Origin: Membranihabitans marinus
GTDB lineage: Bacteria; Bacteroidota; Bacteroidia; Chitinophagales; Saprospiraceae
DNA: 64,000 nucleotides
Assembly (NCBI RefSeq): GCF_019802045.1
Contig: NZ_JAHVHU010000008.1
Span: 62,001-126,000 of the forward strand
Direction of reading: 5' to 3'
Of this stretch, positions 25,977-34,949 are shown piece by piece. The position numbers and the translations under genes are program-made. How positions within the stretch are numbered: position 1 is the stretch's first letter; each line of letters begins with the position of its first letter. The notes under the pieces are model-generated. The model was not told the DNA's origin. It ran no database searches and saw nothing but the letters and a program-made list of their open reading frames with translations.

Positions 25977-28790
25977 ATGACCAATAAAATAATTGAAATA
26001 AAAGGTGCTCGTGTTCACAATTTGAAAAGCGTTGATGTGAATATTCCCCGAAACAAACTTGTGGTGGTATCGGGGGTATCCGGATCCGGAAAATCCTCAC
26101 TGGTGATGGATACCCTGTATGCAGAAGGACAACGACGGTATGTGGAAAGTCTTTCTTCTTATGCGCGTCAGTTCCTGAATCGGATGAAAAAACCTGAAGT
26201 GGATTACATTAAGGGGATCTGTCCCGCCATTGCTCTGGAACAGCGGGTGGGATCCAAAAATGCCCGCAGTACAGTGGGGTCTATGACAGAGATCTATGAT
26301 TATCTGCGCGTTTTATTTGCCCGTATTGGGGTGACTTATTCTCCAGTCTCCGGGAAAGTGGTTCAAAGACATCAGGTGAGTGATGTCGTTGACTTTATCT
26401 TGTCCCGTGATGCTAATTCACGTGTCATATTGTTGACCACACTCAATAAGCACTATCCCGAACGGAACATTCGGACCCACCTGGAACTACTTCTTCAACG
26501 CGGTTACAACCGGATCGAAGTGGAAGGAGAACCATGGAAGATCGAAGATTATCTGGACAAAACCAAGAAATCGATATTAACCAAGAAACTGGAGGCAGTG
26601 GAAGAAGAGATGATCCTGGTGGTCATTGACCGGTTTTCGGTGCGACCCGGGGACGAAGAGAATACCAACCGGATTAGTGATTCTGTGGGTATCGCTTTCA
26701 CAGAAGGTGGTGGAGCCTGTTATGTCAAGGAGCACGAGACCGGGAAAATGAGCTACTTCAACAATCGGTTTGAGATGGATGGCATAGAATTTGAAGTGCC
26801 TGACCCCCATCTTTTTAACTTTAATAACCCCTATGGTGCTTGTAAAACGTGTGAAGGTTTTGGGCGGGTCATGGGGATCGACGAACACAAGGTTTTTCCC
26901 GATCACAATTTGTCGGTGTTTGATCGGGCGATTGCTCCGTGGAAAGGAGAAACTGCACGAAAGTACCTGGACCCATTAATCGATTCGGCTCATCATTTTG
27001 ATTTTCCAATTCACAAACCCTATAAAGACCTGAGTGAGGAAGAAAAGAATTTATTGTGGACTGGAAATACCTACTTCAGAGGACTGGATCAATATTTTGC
27101 CAAATTGAAATCGAAGAGTTACAAGATTCAAAACCGGATTATCTTGTCGCGGTTCCGTGGGCGGACCAAATGTCCGGATTGCAAAGGCAAACGCTTGCGT
27201 CCCGAAGCCCTATACGTAAAAATTCAGGGACATCATATTGCTGATCTGACTGAAAAACCGATCGATCAGTTGTACGAGTTTTTTCAACAACTGGAACTGG
27301 AAGAAGATGATGCAAAAATTGCAAAGCAGTTATTGTATGAGATCGAAGTTCGCCTGAAAGCTATGAATCAACTGGGGCTGTCATATCTACATCTGGATCG
27401 GATTTCGGGTACGCTGAGTGGTGGTGAAACCCAGCGAATTTACCTGACGAAGTGCCTGGGGAGCAACCTGACTTCCTCACTGTATATACTGGATGAGCCA
27501 AGTATCGGATTACATCCCAGAGACAGTGATCAATTGATATCAGTACTGATGGATCTGAAAAAGCTGGGGAATACGGTGGTAGTGGTGGAGCATGAAGAGG
27601 AGATTATTCGCGAAGCTGATTATTTGATTGATATGGGACCGCTGGCTGGAGAAAACGGCGGTGAAGTCGTATATCAGGGTGAGCTTAATGGTTCTGTAAA
27701 TGGGCAAGCCTCAAAAAGCCTGACGCTGTCCTATCTGGCCGGTAAAGAAAAGATCGACCTTCCCCTTCGACGACGGACATCAAATAATGAGATTGTCGTG
27801 GAGGATGCTTTTATGCACAATCTAAAGAATATTAGCCCGCGCTTTAAACTGGGTGTGCTCAATGTGCTGACCGGGGTCTCGGGATCCGGGAAATCAACAT
27901 TGGTCCATGAAATCCTGTACCCGGCACTCAACCAACACCTGGAGAATATTCATTCTGGACGACGCACAGGGTACAAATCCATCTCGGGGGAATTAGGCTT
28001 GATCACCAGTGTGGAGTTTGTGGGGCAAAAAGCCATCGGACGCTCCAGCCGATCCAATCCGGCTACTTACGTCAAAGCCTTTGATGACATCCGAAATACA
28101 TTTGCCAGCCAAAATCTGTCAAAACTTCGCGGATACACCGCTGGTTCTTTCTCGTTCAACGTAGAAGGCGGACGATGTGAAAATTGTAAAGGAGATGGTG
28201 AGATCCAGATCGAGATGCAGTTCTTGTCAGATGTTTACCTGGAATGCGAAGTGTGTCGTGGAAAAAGATTCAAAAAGGAAATTCTGGAGGTCAAGTATAA
28301 AAATAAGAGCATTTATGAAGTCTTGGAATTAACGATCGAAGACGCTTTGGTGTTTTTTGAAGACCGTCTGGAAATCGTCGCCAAGCTGGAGCCACTGGAG
28401 AAAGTAGGATTGGGTTACCTGCGACTGGGTCAACCTTCCAGCACTTTGTCGGGTGGGGAAGCACAGCGATTAAAATTGGCCTATTTTTTGGGCCATGAAA
28501 ATCCCAAGGAACACATCCTTTTTATTTTTGATGAACCAACCACGGGGTTACATTTTCATGATATCAAGAAATTATTGACGGCATTCAATGAATTGATCGA
28601 ACTGGGCCACACGGTCCTCGTGGTCGAACACAACATGGACATCATCAAATCCGCTGACTGGGTGGTCGATCTGGGGCCGGAAGGCGGGATCGATGGTGGA
28701 AATATCGTTGCGATGGGGACGCCGGAAGAATTGGCGAATGTCGAAGCTTCCTACACTGGACAGTATTTGAAGGAGAAATTGAACAATTGA
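25977..28790 (+). CDS. uvrA: Excinuclease ABC subunit A
   Basis: 937 residues, near full family length. It is the damage-recognition ATPase of nucleotide excision repair and works with UvrB. Two ABC modules: Walker A GVSGSGKSSL (about 33-42) and GVSGSGKSTL (about 630), signatures TLSGGETQR and TLSGGEAQR, with Walker B YILDEPS and FIFDEPT. Zinc-binding cysteine pairs are seen as CKTCEGF and CPDCKGK in the first half and CENCKGD / CEVCRGK in the second. The UvrB-binding segment RYVESLSSYARQFL follows the first Walker A. It diverges from the sigma factor gene. Confidence 0.96.
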   Translation: MTNKIIEIKGARVHNLKSVDVNIPRNKLVVVSGVSGSGKSSLVMDTLYAEGQRRYVESLSSYARQFLNRMKKPEVDYIKGICPAIALEQRVGSKNARSTVGSMTEIYDYLRVLFARIGVTYSPVSGKVVQRHQVSDVVDFILSRDANSRVILLTTLNKHYPERNIRTHLELLLQRGYNRIEVEGEPWKIEDYLDKTKKSILTKKLEAVEEEMILVVIDRFSVRPGDEENTNRISDSVGIAFTEGGGACYVKEHETGKMSYFNNRFEMDGIEFEVPDPHLFNFNNPYGACKTCEGFGRVMGIDEHKVFPDHNLSVFDRAIAPWKGETARKYLDPLIDSAHHFDFPIHKPYKDLSEEEKNLLWTGNTYFRGLDQYFAKLKSKSYKIQNRIILSRFRGRTKCPDCKGKRLRPEALYVKIQGHHIADLTEKPIDQLYEFFQQLELEEDDAKIAKQLLYEIEVRLKAMNQLGLSYLHLDRISGTLSGGETQRIYLTKCLGSNLTSSLYILDEPSIGLHPRDSDQLISVLMDLKKLGNTVVVVEHEEEIIREADYLIDMGPLAGENGGEVVYQGELNGSVNGQASKSLTLSYLAGKEKIDLPLRRRTSNNEIVVEDAFMHNLKNISPRFKLGVLNVLTGVSGSGKSTLVHEILYPALNQHLENIHSGRRTGYKSISGELGLITSVEFVGQKAIGRSSRSNPATYVKAFDDIRNTFASQNLSKLRGYTAGSFSFNVEGGRCENCKGDGEIQIEMQFLSDVYLECEVCRGKRFKKEILEVKYKNKSIYEVLELTIEDALVFFEDRLEIVAKLEPLEKVGLGYLRLGQPSSTLSGGEAQRLKLAYFLGHENPKEHILFIFDEPTTGLHFHDIKKLLTAFNELIELGHTVLVVEHNMDIIKSADWVVDLGPEGGIDGGNIVAMGTPEELANVEASYTGQYLKEKLNN

Positions 28791-28896
28791 GCTCCGTCCC
28801 CTAAAGGGGTGGTTTTTTGCTCGGCTATAAAATGTGAAATAGATCTAATGAAATTAGATTGTTGTAAATTACCCCGAAAAAGTCAAACGTCACCCG

Positions 28897-28924
28897 AAAT
28901 TGGGCTATGAAAAATGCCCAATTT
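28897..28924 (+). terminator. Possible terminator hairpin downstream of uvrA
   Basis: AAATTGGGC (28897-28905) pairs exactly with GCCCAATTT (28916-28924) around a 10-nt loop. The T-tract is weak (TTTT inside the arm), so termination is uncertain. A smaller CCCC-TAAA-GGGG hairpin followed by TTTTTT at 28798-28816 is an alternative closer to the stop codon. Confidence 0.45.
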
Positions 28925-29073
28925 TGGAATATAAGCAATAGATGCACTGTATATTATGGGCCATAGCAGGTTGACATGCTAAATAAAGCGGGTTAAGGAG
29001 CGCAATCTGGTTGGTCTGGAGAGGGCCTGGTCTGAGATTTTAGTCTGTGTAGCGCCCTTGAATAACAAAAAAT

Positions 29074-29880
29074 ATGAGTACTCAGCACATGTATATACAA
29101 AAAGATTTGGTCGATAATCCCCGTGGAGTTGTATTAATCACACACGGTTTGGGTGAACATAGTGGTCGCTACGATGACTGGGTATTGGACCTGAATCGGG
29201 CAGATATATCTGTTTTTCGGTATGACTTGCCGGGTCATGGAAGAAGCCGGAAAGGGGACTGGTTGTTTGAAGATTTTGAGGTATTGGTTGCGGCGTTGGA
29301 ATCTCAATACACAATAGCTATGGATTATAGTGAGGCAGAGCGAGTCCCGCTATTTCTATTTGGACATAGCATGGGTGGGTTGATTACAGCTGATTTCGTG
29401 ACCCGTTTCAGTCCGAAGACCGCAGGCGTAATTTTGTCGGCCCCGGCTTTGGATGCCGGTGAAATTGTGAAGCCGTGGATGATTCGTATGGCGGGTTTAT
29501 TACGGAAAGTATTGCCCGGACTTCCTGTTTTGAGTCTGCCTCCGGAGCAGTTGGCGAGGGATCCCGAGGTGGTGACCGGATATAAGAAGGATCCGCTGGT
29601 ATACCATGGAAAGATCAAGGTCAAAACGGGGTATGAATTGCTGTCTCGTATGGAAGTGGTGAAACAAAAAGGGAACGCTTTTCATCACTCACTTTTGATG
29701 GTGCAGGGTCAGTCGGATCAAATTGTCCGGCCGGAAGTTGCGAAAACGTTTTTCGATCAGGTGTCCGCAGAGGACAAGAGCTGGCACTCCTTTGCCGGGA
29801 TGTACCATGAAGTACTTCATGACATCGGCAATGAAAAAGTGAAAGCGGTTATTTTAAAATGGGTGGACCAGCGCATGTGA
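29074..29880 (+). CDS. Alpha/beta hydrolase, lysophospholipase / monoacylglycerol lipase type
   Basis: 268 residues of the Hydrolase_4 (lysophospholipase) group. HGLGEHSGRY forms the oxyanion-side loop, YDLPGHGRS follows, and the nucleophile elbow GHSMGG holds Ser99. The acid is probably the Asp in QGQSDQIVRP and the base the His in GMYHEVLHD. There is no signal peptide, so it acts in the cytoplasm on lysophospholipids or monoglycerides by family. It stands alone and converges on the aat gene. Confidence 0.88.
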   Translation: MSTQHMYIQKDLVDNPRGVVLITHGLGEHSGRYDDWVLDLNRADISVFRYDLPGHGRSRKGDWLFEDFEVLVAALESQYTIAMDYSEAERVPLFLFGHSMGGLITADFVTRFSPKTAGVILSAPALDAGEIVKPWMIRMAGLLRKVLPGLPVLSLPPEQLARDPEVVTGYKKDPLVYHGKIKVKTGYELLSRMEVVKQKGNAFHHSLLMVQGQSDQIVRPEVAKTFFDQVSAEDKSWHSFAGMYHEVLHDIGNEKVKAVILKWVDQRM

Positions 29881-30021
29881 CCAGACCATAGTGCATATTT
29901 GATTATCAAGGTAAGAGTAGTACTGCTTATTAGTTTCACAACACTTTTTTTCGATTCTAATTTTTTTAAAATGGCAGAATCAATCGGCATAGAATGGCAC
30001 AGTTGAAAAGCGAAAAGGTAG

Positions 30022-30714
30022 TTACTTTCTAAATGGGCCGGGAATCAATTCTCCACTCCACTTTTCCGGGGTCAATGAATTAAATAAATTTTGCCGAATC
30101 TCTTCGAAATAAATTTTATGATCTACTGAATACCCGCCCAACAATTCCATATGTCGAGAGTATTGCTGGCAATCCATGATTTTGAAATTCAATTTTGCCA
30201 GGATATGATTCAGCATAATAACGGCAAATTTCGAGGCATCAGACAAGTTTGTAAACATAGACTCCCCGCTGAATATTTTCCCTACGCCCACACCATAAAG
30301 ACCCGCCACGATCTCTGATTCGTGCCATACCTCCACAGAGTGAGCTATACCTGACTGGTGGAGCTGCTGATAAGCCTGCTTCATATGGTCAGTGATCCAG
30401 GTTCCCGTCTGATTGCGACGAGGGATTTGCTGACATTGGTGAATGACCTCATCAAAATGTTGGTCCACAGTGACCTGGAATATAGGGTTGTTCAGGTACC
30501 GTCTCATTGATTTGGGAATGTGCATCTGGCCGACATCGATAATAAAACGTTCGCGGGGGGCCCACCAAAGTAGCGGCTGATCATCGCTATACCATGGGAA
30601 TATACCAAAACGGTACGCCAGAATAAGCCGGTCGATAGAGAGATCACCACCTACAGCAAGCAGACCATCTTTATCTGCTATCAGTGGATGTGGAAAATAT
30701 AAGGGGGAATGCAC
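30022..30714 (-). CDS. aat: Leucyl/phenylalanyl-tRNA--protein transferase
   Basis: 230 residues. It adds Leu or Phe to proteins with N-terminal Arg or Lys, making them substrates for ClpS. Family blocks seen: FPHPLIADKDGLLAVGGDLS, LAYRFGIFPWYSDDQPLLWWAPRERFII, GTWITDHMKQAYQQLHQSGIAHSVEVW, GLYGVGVGKIFSGESMF and IMDCQQYSRHMELLGG. The start is a GTG (30714); an in-frame stop, that of clpS, lies just upstream, so no ATG is available. It follows clpS by 21 nt. Confidence 0.96.
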   Translation of the reverse strand: MHSPLYFPHPLIADKDGLLAVGGDLSIDRLILAYRFGIFPWYSDDQPLLWWAPRERFIIDVGQMHIPKSMRRYLNNPIFQVTVDQHFDEVIHQCQQIPRRNQTGTWITDHMKQAYQQLHQSGIAHSVEVWHESEIVAGLYGVGVGKIFSGESMFTNLSDASKFAVIMLNHILAKLNFKIMDCQQYSRHMELLGGYSVDHKIYFEEIRQNLFNSLTPEKWSGELIPGPFRK

Positions 30715-30735
30715 GCAAGTGAATTGATTTCGAAC

Positions 30736-31080
30736 TTATTGCTCGATGACCGCTGAAAGACCACGTTCCACCAAAGCATCTTTATAAGGTTTTAAAACCT
30801 TAAAAGGTGCTGTTTTTACAATGGCTTTTCCATTGAAGTGAATCATGAGCGAAAGCTGCTCTGCCTGAACTTCGCTGTGTTTTAGGATTTGGACAAAACA
30901 TTCAATGACGTGATCAAACGTATTGTAGTCATCGTTGTAGACCACCAATTCAGCCGGTGAGCCTTCATCGATTTCTTCATCGACCAATACTAATTCTTCT
31001 TCTTCGGTTGAAGTTGAAGAATTGGTATATAATACATAATGCGTTTTCCACGGATGGTTTTGCTGATCTGTTATTTTCAT
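30736..31080 (-). CDS. clpS: ATP-dependent Clp protease adaptor ClpS
   Basis: 114 residues from ATG 31080. The C-terminal 70 residues are a ClpS domain: LVVYNDDYNTFDHVIECFVQIL (with the NDD..T substrate-pocket elements), AEQLSLMIHFNGKAIV, then LKPYKDALVERGLSAVIE. The N-terminus carries an acidic stretch (STEEEELVLVDEEIDEG), longer than in many ClpS proteins. ClpS hands N-degron proteins to ClpAP/ClpCP and is followed by aat, the enzyme that makes such degrons. ATG 31080 is preferred for its A-rich upstream context; ATG 31134 is possible. Confidence 0.9.
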   Translation of the reverse strand: MKITDQQNHPWKTHYVLYTNSSTSTEEEELVLVDEEIDEGSPAELVVYNDDYNTFDHVIECFVQILKHSEVQAEQLSLMIHFNGKAIVKTAPFKVLKPYKDALVERGLSAVIEQ

Positions 31081-31151
31081 GATTTGTTTTGATTTCGATA
31101 CTTCGGGGATATTGCCCTGGCATATCAATTTCATAGTCTTCAACGACTATA

Positions 31152-31159
31152 CAAAAGTA
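31152..31159 (-). promoter_or_regulatory. -7 element TACTTTTG of clpS-aat
   Basis: On the minus strand TACTTTTG matches TAnnTTTG, with TTCT 19 nt upstream as a partial -33. It places transcription start near 31146 and supports one transcript for clpS and aat. Confidence 0.55.
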
Positions 31160-31252
31160 CAAAAAATTCTCCATTTATAGAAGGAGAATAACCACATAAT
31201 GGCAGGAATTTAAGATCTTTATGATTCCCTACGCCGACCTATGAGATAAACT

Positions 31253-32164
31253 ATGAACCCACGCCAGAAGTCTTTTGTTCAATTGCATATAGCCATTGTT
31301 TTTTTTGGTTTTACCGCCATTTTGGGTGAACTAATCACTTTGTCGCCGTTGCCATTGGTTTGGTGGCGCCTGATTTTGGCAGCTTTGGCTTTCCTGCCTG
31401 TGTTGATGATCCGTAAAAAATTTCAGTGGGATCGATTCAATGTGGTTCGAGGGCCTTTAATCCTGGTAAGTATCTTTTTGGCTTTGCATTGGGTCACTTT
31501 TTTTGGCGCCATCAAATTGGCCAATGCATCTATCGGAGTGCTTTGCGTGGCTACCACCTCCGCCATGACTTCTGTCATTGAGCCTTTAATTAATCGAAAC
31601 CGATTTCATCCCATTGAGTTGTTTTTTGGACTGTTGATTATTCCCGGCATGTTTCTCGTAGTGTCATCAGTCGATCCGGGCATGTATTGGGGGATTGCTT
31701 CCGGATTGATATCCGCATTTTTTTCTGCGATATTTACAACCTTTAACAAATCCATCGTCGGTAAAGGGAGCACTTTGTTCTTTACTTTTGTGGAGTTGTT
31801 TCTGGCAATGATCGTACTTTCAATCATTATATTATTCGCGCGAAATTGGGATTCGTCCATTCGCTTATGGCCTGTTCCGGTATCTGACTGGAAATATCTT
31901 TTAGTTTTAGCGGTGATTTGTACCACTGTATGTTACACGCTGGCCTTTGATGCCTTAAAACATATGTCGGCATTTGCGGCGAATCTTTCCATAAACGTAG
32001 AACCAATTTATGGGATTTTATTGGCAGCCTGGATTCTGGATGAGAATGAAGATCTGGATTTCCGTTTTTATACCGGTGCTGCACTCATCTTGCTGGTTGT
32101 CTTTATTTTTCCTATATTCGAAAAACGGATGATGAAAAAAAGGGTTGAGGTGTTGAGGAGTTGA
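31253..32164 (+). CDS. EamA/DMT superfamily transporter
   Basis: 303 residues with ten predicted helices in two EamA repeats. The first repeat includes HWVTFFGAIKLANASIGVLCVATTSAMTSVIEPL and the second YTLAFDALKHMSAFAANLSINVEPIYGILLAAWIL, the family's diagnostic helix-end motifs. These are inner-membrane exporters of amino acids or other metabolites, or drug/metabolite permeases; the substrate cannot be deduced. The gene starts about 90 bp from the divergent clpS promoter. Confidence 0.88.
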   Translation: MNPRQKSFVQLHIAIVFFGFTAILGELITLSPLPLVWWRLILAALAFLPVLMIRKKFQWDRFNVVRGPLILVSIFLALHWVTFFGAIKLANASIGVLCVATTSAMTSVIEPLINRNRFHPIELFFGLLIIPGMFLVVSSVDPGMYWGIASGLISAFFSAIFTTFNKSIVGKGSTLFFTFVELFLAMIVLSIIILFARNWDSSIRLWPVPVSDWKYLLVLAVICTTVCYTLAFDALKHMSAFAANLSINVEPIYGILLAAWILDENEDLDFRFYTGAALILLVVFIFPIFEKRMMKKRVEVLRS

Positions 32165-32222
32165 GGGCAATATAAAAATTCCACAGTTTGGTAAGCGGCA
32201 AATAACTTTATAAAATTTGAAT

Positions 32223-32541
32223 ATGTTTTATAGTTTTGAAAAGTTGAATGTGTGGATGATTTCCCGTGATATTGCTGTGGCTACCTATAAAACAACACTT
32301 AAATTCCGGGCAGATGAAAAATTTGGATTGATATCTCAGCTTAGGAGGGTTTCAATTTCCATCGCATCCAATATTGCGGAGGGTAGTTCAAGAAAATATA
32401 AAAAAATCAGAACAGGTACTATCCACCATGTAAGTGCTTAATCAGCTAATAATCAGCAAGGAATTAAATTATATTAATCAGGATATTTATCATTCCTTAC
32501 GAAGTGATATTGAAGGAATAACGGCCATGTTAATCAGTTAA
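32223..32541 (+). pseudogene. Broken four-helix-bundle (S23 / 23S rRNA IVS-type) protein gene
   Basis: The 5' part (ATG 32223) encodes a good family N-terminus: FEKLNVWMISRDIA, KFGLISQLRRVSISIASNIAEGSSRKYKK. It then runs into an A7 tract (32400-32406) after which the family pattern continues in the +1 frame (KKSEQVLSTM), meets a TAA, and resumes as VLNQLIISKELNYINQDIY up to the TAA at 32539-32541. The expected YSSLME segment is missing. So one frameshift and one small deletion have inactivated the gene. Intact relatives are about 115-120 residues and of unknown function. Confidence 0.75.
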
Positions 32542-32587
32542 TATTCATCAGAAGGACCAAACTTTTAAACTCCTAAACTCATTTACC

Positions 32588-33226
32588 ATGTTAGAACATT
32601 TCACCAAAGAAGTCATCACTTATTGCGAAAACCATACCAACCGGTCCAACGATGTCCTCGATCGGATCGAAGCTTCTACCCGGGAGCACTCCAATCAGAT
32701 CAATATGCTTTCCGGAGCCTACCAGGGCAGTTTGCTACGGATGCTGAGTCGGTTAGTTGAACCCCGACGGGTGCTGGAAGTCGGTACTTTCACGGGGTAT
32801 TCTGCGGTTTGTCTGGCTGAAGGGATGACAGAGGATGGGAAGGTCATCAGTCTGGAAAAGGATCACAACCTCAAAGATCTGATTGAAAAACACCTCTCTT
32901 GGACATCTCTTGGAAAAAAAATAGAAGTCAGGTATGGTGATGCTAAAGAATTATTACCACAATTGGAAGATGTTTTTGATCTGGTGTTTATTGATGCAGC
33001 AAAAAGAGAATACGGATTGTATTATGAAGAGTCGATCAAAAGATTGCGATCAGGCGGTTTGATGATTATTGATAATGTGCTGTGGCGGGGTAAAGTAGTG
33101 GATGCTGAGCCCGACAAAAAGACCCAATCTATACAGAAGTTTAATGAAATGGTTGCTGCGGATGATCGGGTGGAACCTTTTTTGATGCCGATCCGGGATG
33201 GGGTGTATTTGGTGCAGAAAAAATGA
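32588..33226 (+). CDS. Class I SAM-dependent O-methyltransferase (caffeoyl-CoA OMT-like)
   Basis: 212 residues of methyltransferase family 3. The SAM motif is VLEVGTFTGYSAVCLAEG (about 60-77), then VISLEKD as the acidic ribose-binding position, LVFIDAAKREYGLYYE and GLMIIDNVLWRGKV, which hold the divalent metal and catalytic residues of catechol-type enzymes. Bacterial members methylate small hydroxylated aromatics or remain unassigned. It stands alone downstream of the broken gene. Confidence 0.9.
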   Translation: MLEHFTKEVITYCENHTNRSNDVLDRIEASTREHSNQINMLSGAYQGSLLRMLSRLVEPRRVLEVGTFTGYSAVCLAEGMTEDGKVISLEKDHNLKDLIEKHLSWTSLGKKIEVRYGDAKELLPQLEDVFDLVFIDAAKREYGLYYEESIKRLRSGGLMIIDNVLWRGKVVDAEPDKKTQSIQKFNEMVAADDRVEPFLMPIRDGVYLVQKK

Positions 33227-33236
33227 GCGGTAAAGA

Positions 33237-33323
33237 GGTTTCTCGGAGTGGGCAGAGAATTTCACGGAGAGTCACAGGGGATTTCACGGAAAGACACAGC
33301 GATTTTAACAGAGAATGACTGAA
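33237..33323. repeat. Degenerate tandem repeat, about 22-bp period
   Basis: After the methyltransferase stop the sequence contains consecutive related units: ATTTCACGGAGAGTCACAGG from 33259, ATTTCACGGAAAGACACAGC from 33281, and weaker copies before (TTTCTCGGAGTGGGCAGAGA) and after (ATTTTAACAGAGAATGAC). The rest of the gap up to 33557 holds no gene that I can see. Confidence 0.5.
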
Positions 33324-33557
33324 AGCAGTCTCGGCTCGGCCGAGTTCAAAGGTCGTCAATCGTCACTTGTTCAAGGAACGGTGAGCTCCTGCGAAGAGCG
33401 CTTAGAATGTTTTGGGATTTAAGCAATTGAAGCACCGTATGATGCATTATAATCGATTGACGAGGTGAATAAGGCGGACTATAAGTGTACCTCCCGGTAC
33501 GAAATAGAACGGCGCCCTAATTCCTATCAACTAATACCTTACACCTAACATGATTTG

Positions 33558-33911
33558 TCACCACATCTTCTCCACCTCCTGGATTGATTCCATATCCAGT
33601 TCACCAACCCACTTCTGTAATTTTTGACGGGCATTAATCTTGACATCGTCGTTGATGTACGCACTGATGGTCACCAATGCAAAAGAAATAATACCGATAT
33701 CGTCGGTGTAACCGATGAAAGGGGTCACGTCTACAATGGCATCAAAGGGATTTAGTAAATAGCCCAATGAACCTAGGATAATATTCTTGGCCCATCGAGG
33801 TGTCTTTGGATTATTGAAGGCATAGTACTGCAATAATACCATGTAGGCTAACTTATAGCCCAGGATTTGGAATTTCGATTGGACGTATTTTAATATTTTG
33901 CGTTTCCGCAT
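33558..33911 (-). CDS. YkvA/DUF1232 family protein
   Basis: 117 residues from ATG 33911. The DUF1232 core is ILGSLGYLLNPFDAIVDVTPFIGYTDDIGIISFAL (about 47-81), with the conserved P.D...D..P..G..DD pattern and two hydrophobic helices; the flanks are basic. Proteins with this domain are small membrane-associated factors of unknown function. The chosen ATG is preferred to a TTG six codons upstream. Confidence 0.82.
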   Translation of the reverse strand: MRKRKILKYVQSKFQILGYKLAYMVLLQYYAFNNPKTPRWAKNIILGSLGYLLNPFDAIVDVTPFIGYTDDIGIISFALVTISAYINDDVKINARQKLQKWVGELDMESIQEVEKMW

Positions 33912-34164
33912 GGATGTTATTTTGTTCAATTCAGGTTAAGAACAGCGGCATTTCCGTTTTGGTTTCAGATATGAGATATTTTTTGGTTTATGGAGTCGAT
34001 GGATCTTATTCGTTGGGTGGTTGAGGAAAACTTAGAAATCTGGTTGCCCTACGTGTCATTCAGAGATCGGGAAACTAGTGCAATATCGAAACGGTTCTAT
34101 ATCCCAAGTGAAGCGTTCCAACACCCAAAGCGAAGCGCCCCAATTCTCATTTAGCCATCAGCCA

Positions 34165-34818
34165 TCACTCATTGACAGATAGTGCTTCCTCTTTGTATTC
34201 TCTGGAATGCGGAAGGGCTGCAAACTGGAATCCCATACGCGTGAAATGCTCTAGAACTCGAGGTAAAGCGTACAACAAACGATCTTTAGCTTTGAGGCTG
34301 TCATGAAACACAATGATGGACCCATCCCGGGCATTGTTCCGTACATTCTCAAAACACGTTTCACCTGAAATGGTCTTATCAAAGTCCCCGCTTAGGATCG
34401 ACCACATAATGATTTTATAATGTCGTTGGATAAATGACACCTGGGAAGGCTTGATTCGTCCATAGGGGGGGCGGAACAGCGTGGAGCCTGTTAGAATAGC
34501 GGCACGTTTTATATTTCTAAAATAATCGATATTGTCGCTTGCCCAGCCATTTAGGTGATGGAAGGTGTGGCTTCCGATGCCCTGTTCATTTTTTTTCAAC
34601 AGTTCGAAAGTATTCGGATATTTTTCGATGTTTTCACCAACACAAAAAAAAGTCCCACAAGCTTCGTAGTGATTTAGAATGGACAATACCGCAGGTGTGA
34701 TCTCAGGGTGCGGACCGTCATCAAATGTCAAATAAATTTTCTTTTCGCCTGCTGGCATGCTCCAGGTCAGCTGAGGAAAAAAATCTTTAACAAATCCCGG
34801 CGTCTTGATTAAATACAT
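34165..34818 (-). CDS. Polysaccharide deacetylase (NodB domain) family protein
   Basis: 217 residues. NodB motifs: TFDDGPHPEITP (catalytic Asp and metal Asp), GSHTFHHLNGW (metal His pair), FRPPYGRI, MWSILSGDFD and IVFHDS near the C-terminus with the second catalytic His. There is no clear signal peptide; a short hydrophobic start is present. Family members de-N-acetylate peptidoglycan or other N-acetylglucosamine polymers. Divergent from gltX, with about 130 bp between. Confidence 0.9.
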   Translation of the reverse strand: MYLIKTPGFVKDFFPQLTWSMPAGEKKIYLTFDDGPHPEITPAVLSILNHYEACGTFFCVGENIEKYPNTFELLKKNEQGIGSHTFHHLNGWASDNIDYFRNIKRAAILTGSTLFRPPYGRIKPSQVSFIQRHYKIIMWSILSGDFDKTISGETCFENVRNNARDGSIIVFHDSLKAKDRLLYALPRVLEHFTRMGFQFAALPHSREYKEEALSVNE

Positions 34819-34851
34819 TTTTATTGGGTTTCGGATGGGCGGATATTTTTA

Positions 34852-34859
34852 TACATTTG
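34852..34859 (+). promoter_or_regulatory. -7 element TACATTTG of gltX
   Basis: TACATTTG is a full TAnnTTTG match, with TTTC 19 nt upstream (34829-34832) as a near -33. It implies a leader of about 85 nt that contains three very short ATG-stop frames and no terminator. Confidence 0.6.
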
Positions 34860-34949
34860 CAAGGCATATGTTCGTCAGGTAAAAGTAATGAATCAGTCAA
34901 TCATATGATAAATAATGCTAATGTTTAACAAAATAAAGACAGTGAATTT

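Noticed and set aside
34090-34150. Two similar segments (CCCAAGTGAAGCG / CCCAAAGCGAAGCG) near 34110-34140
   Set aside because: Only two imperfect copies; not enough to call a repeat family.
34866-34949. Three very short ATG-stop frames in the gltX leader
   Set aside because: They hold 4-7 codons without repeated amino acids, and there is no terminator in the leader, so an attenuation model is not supported.
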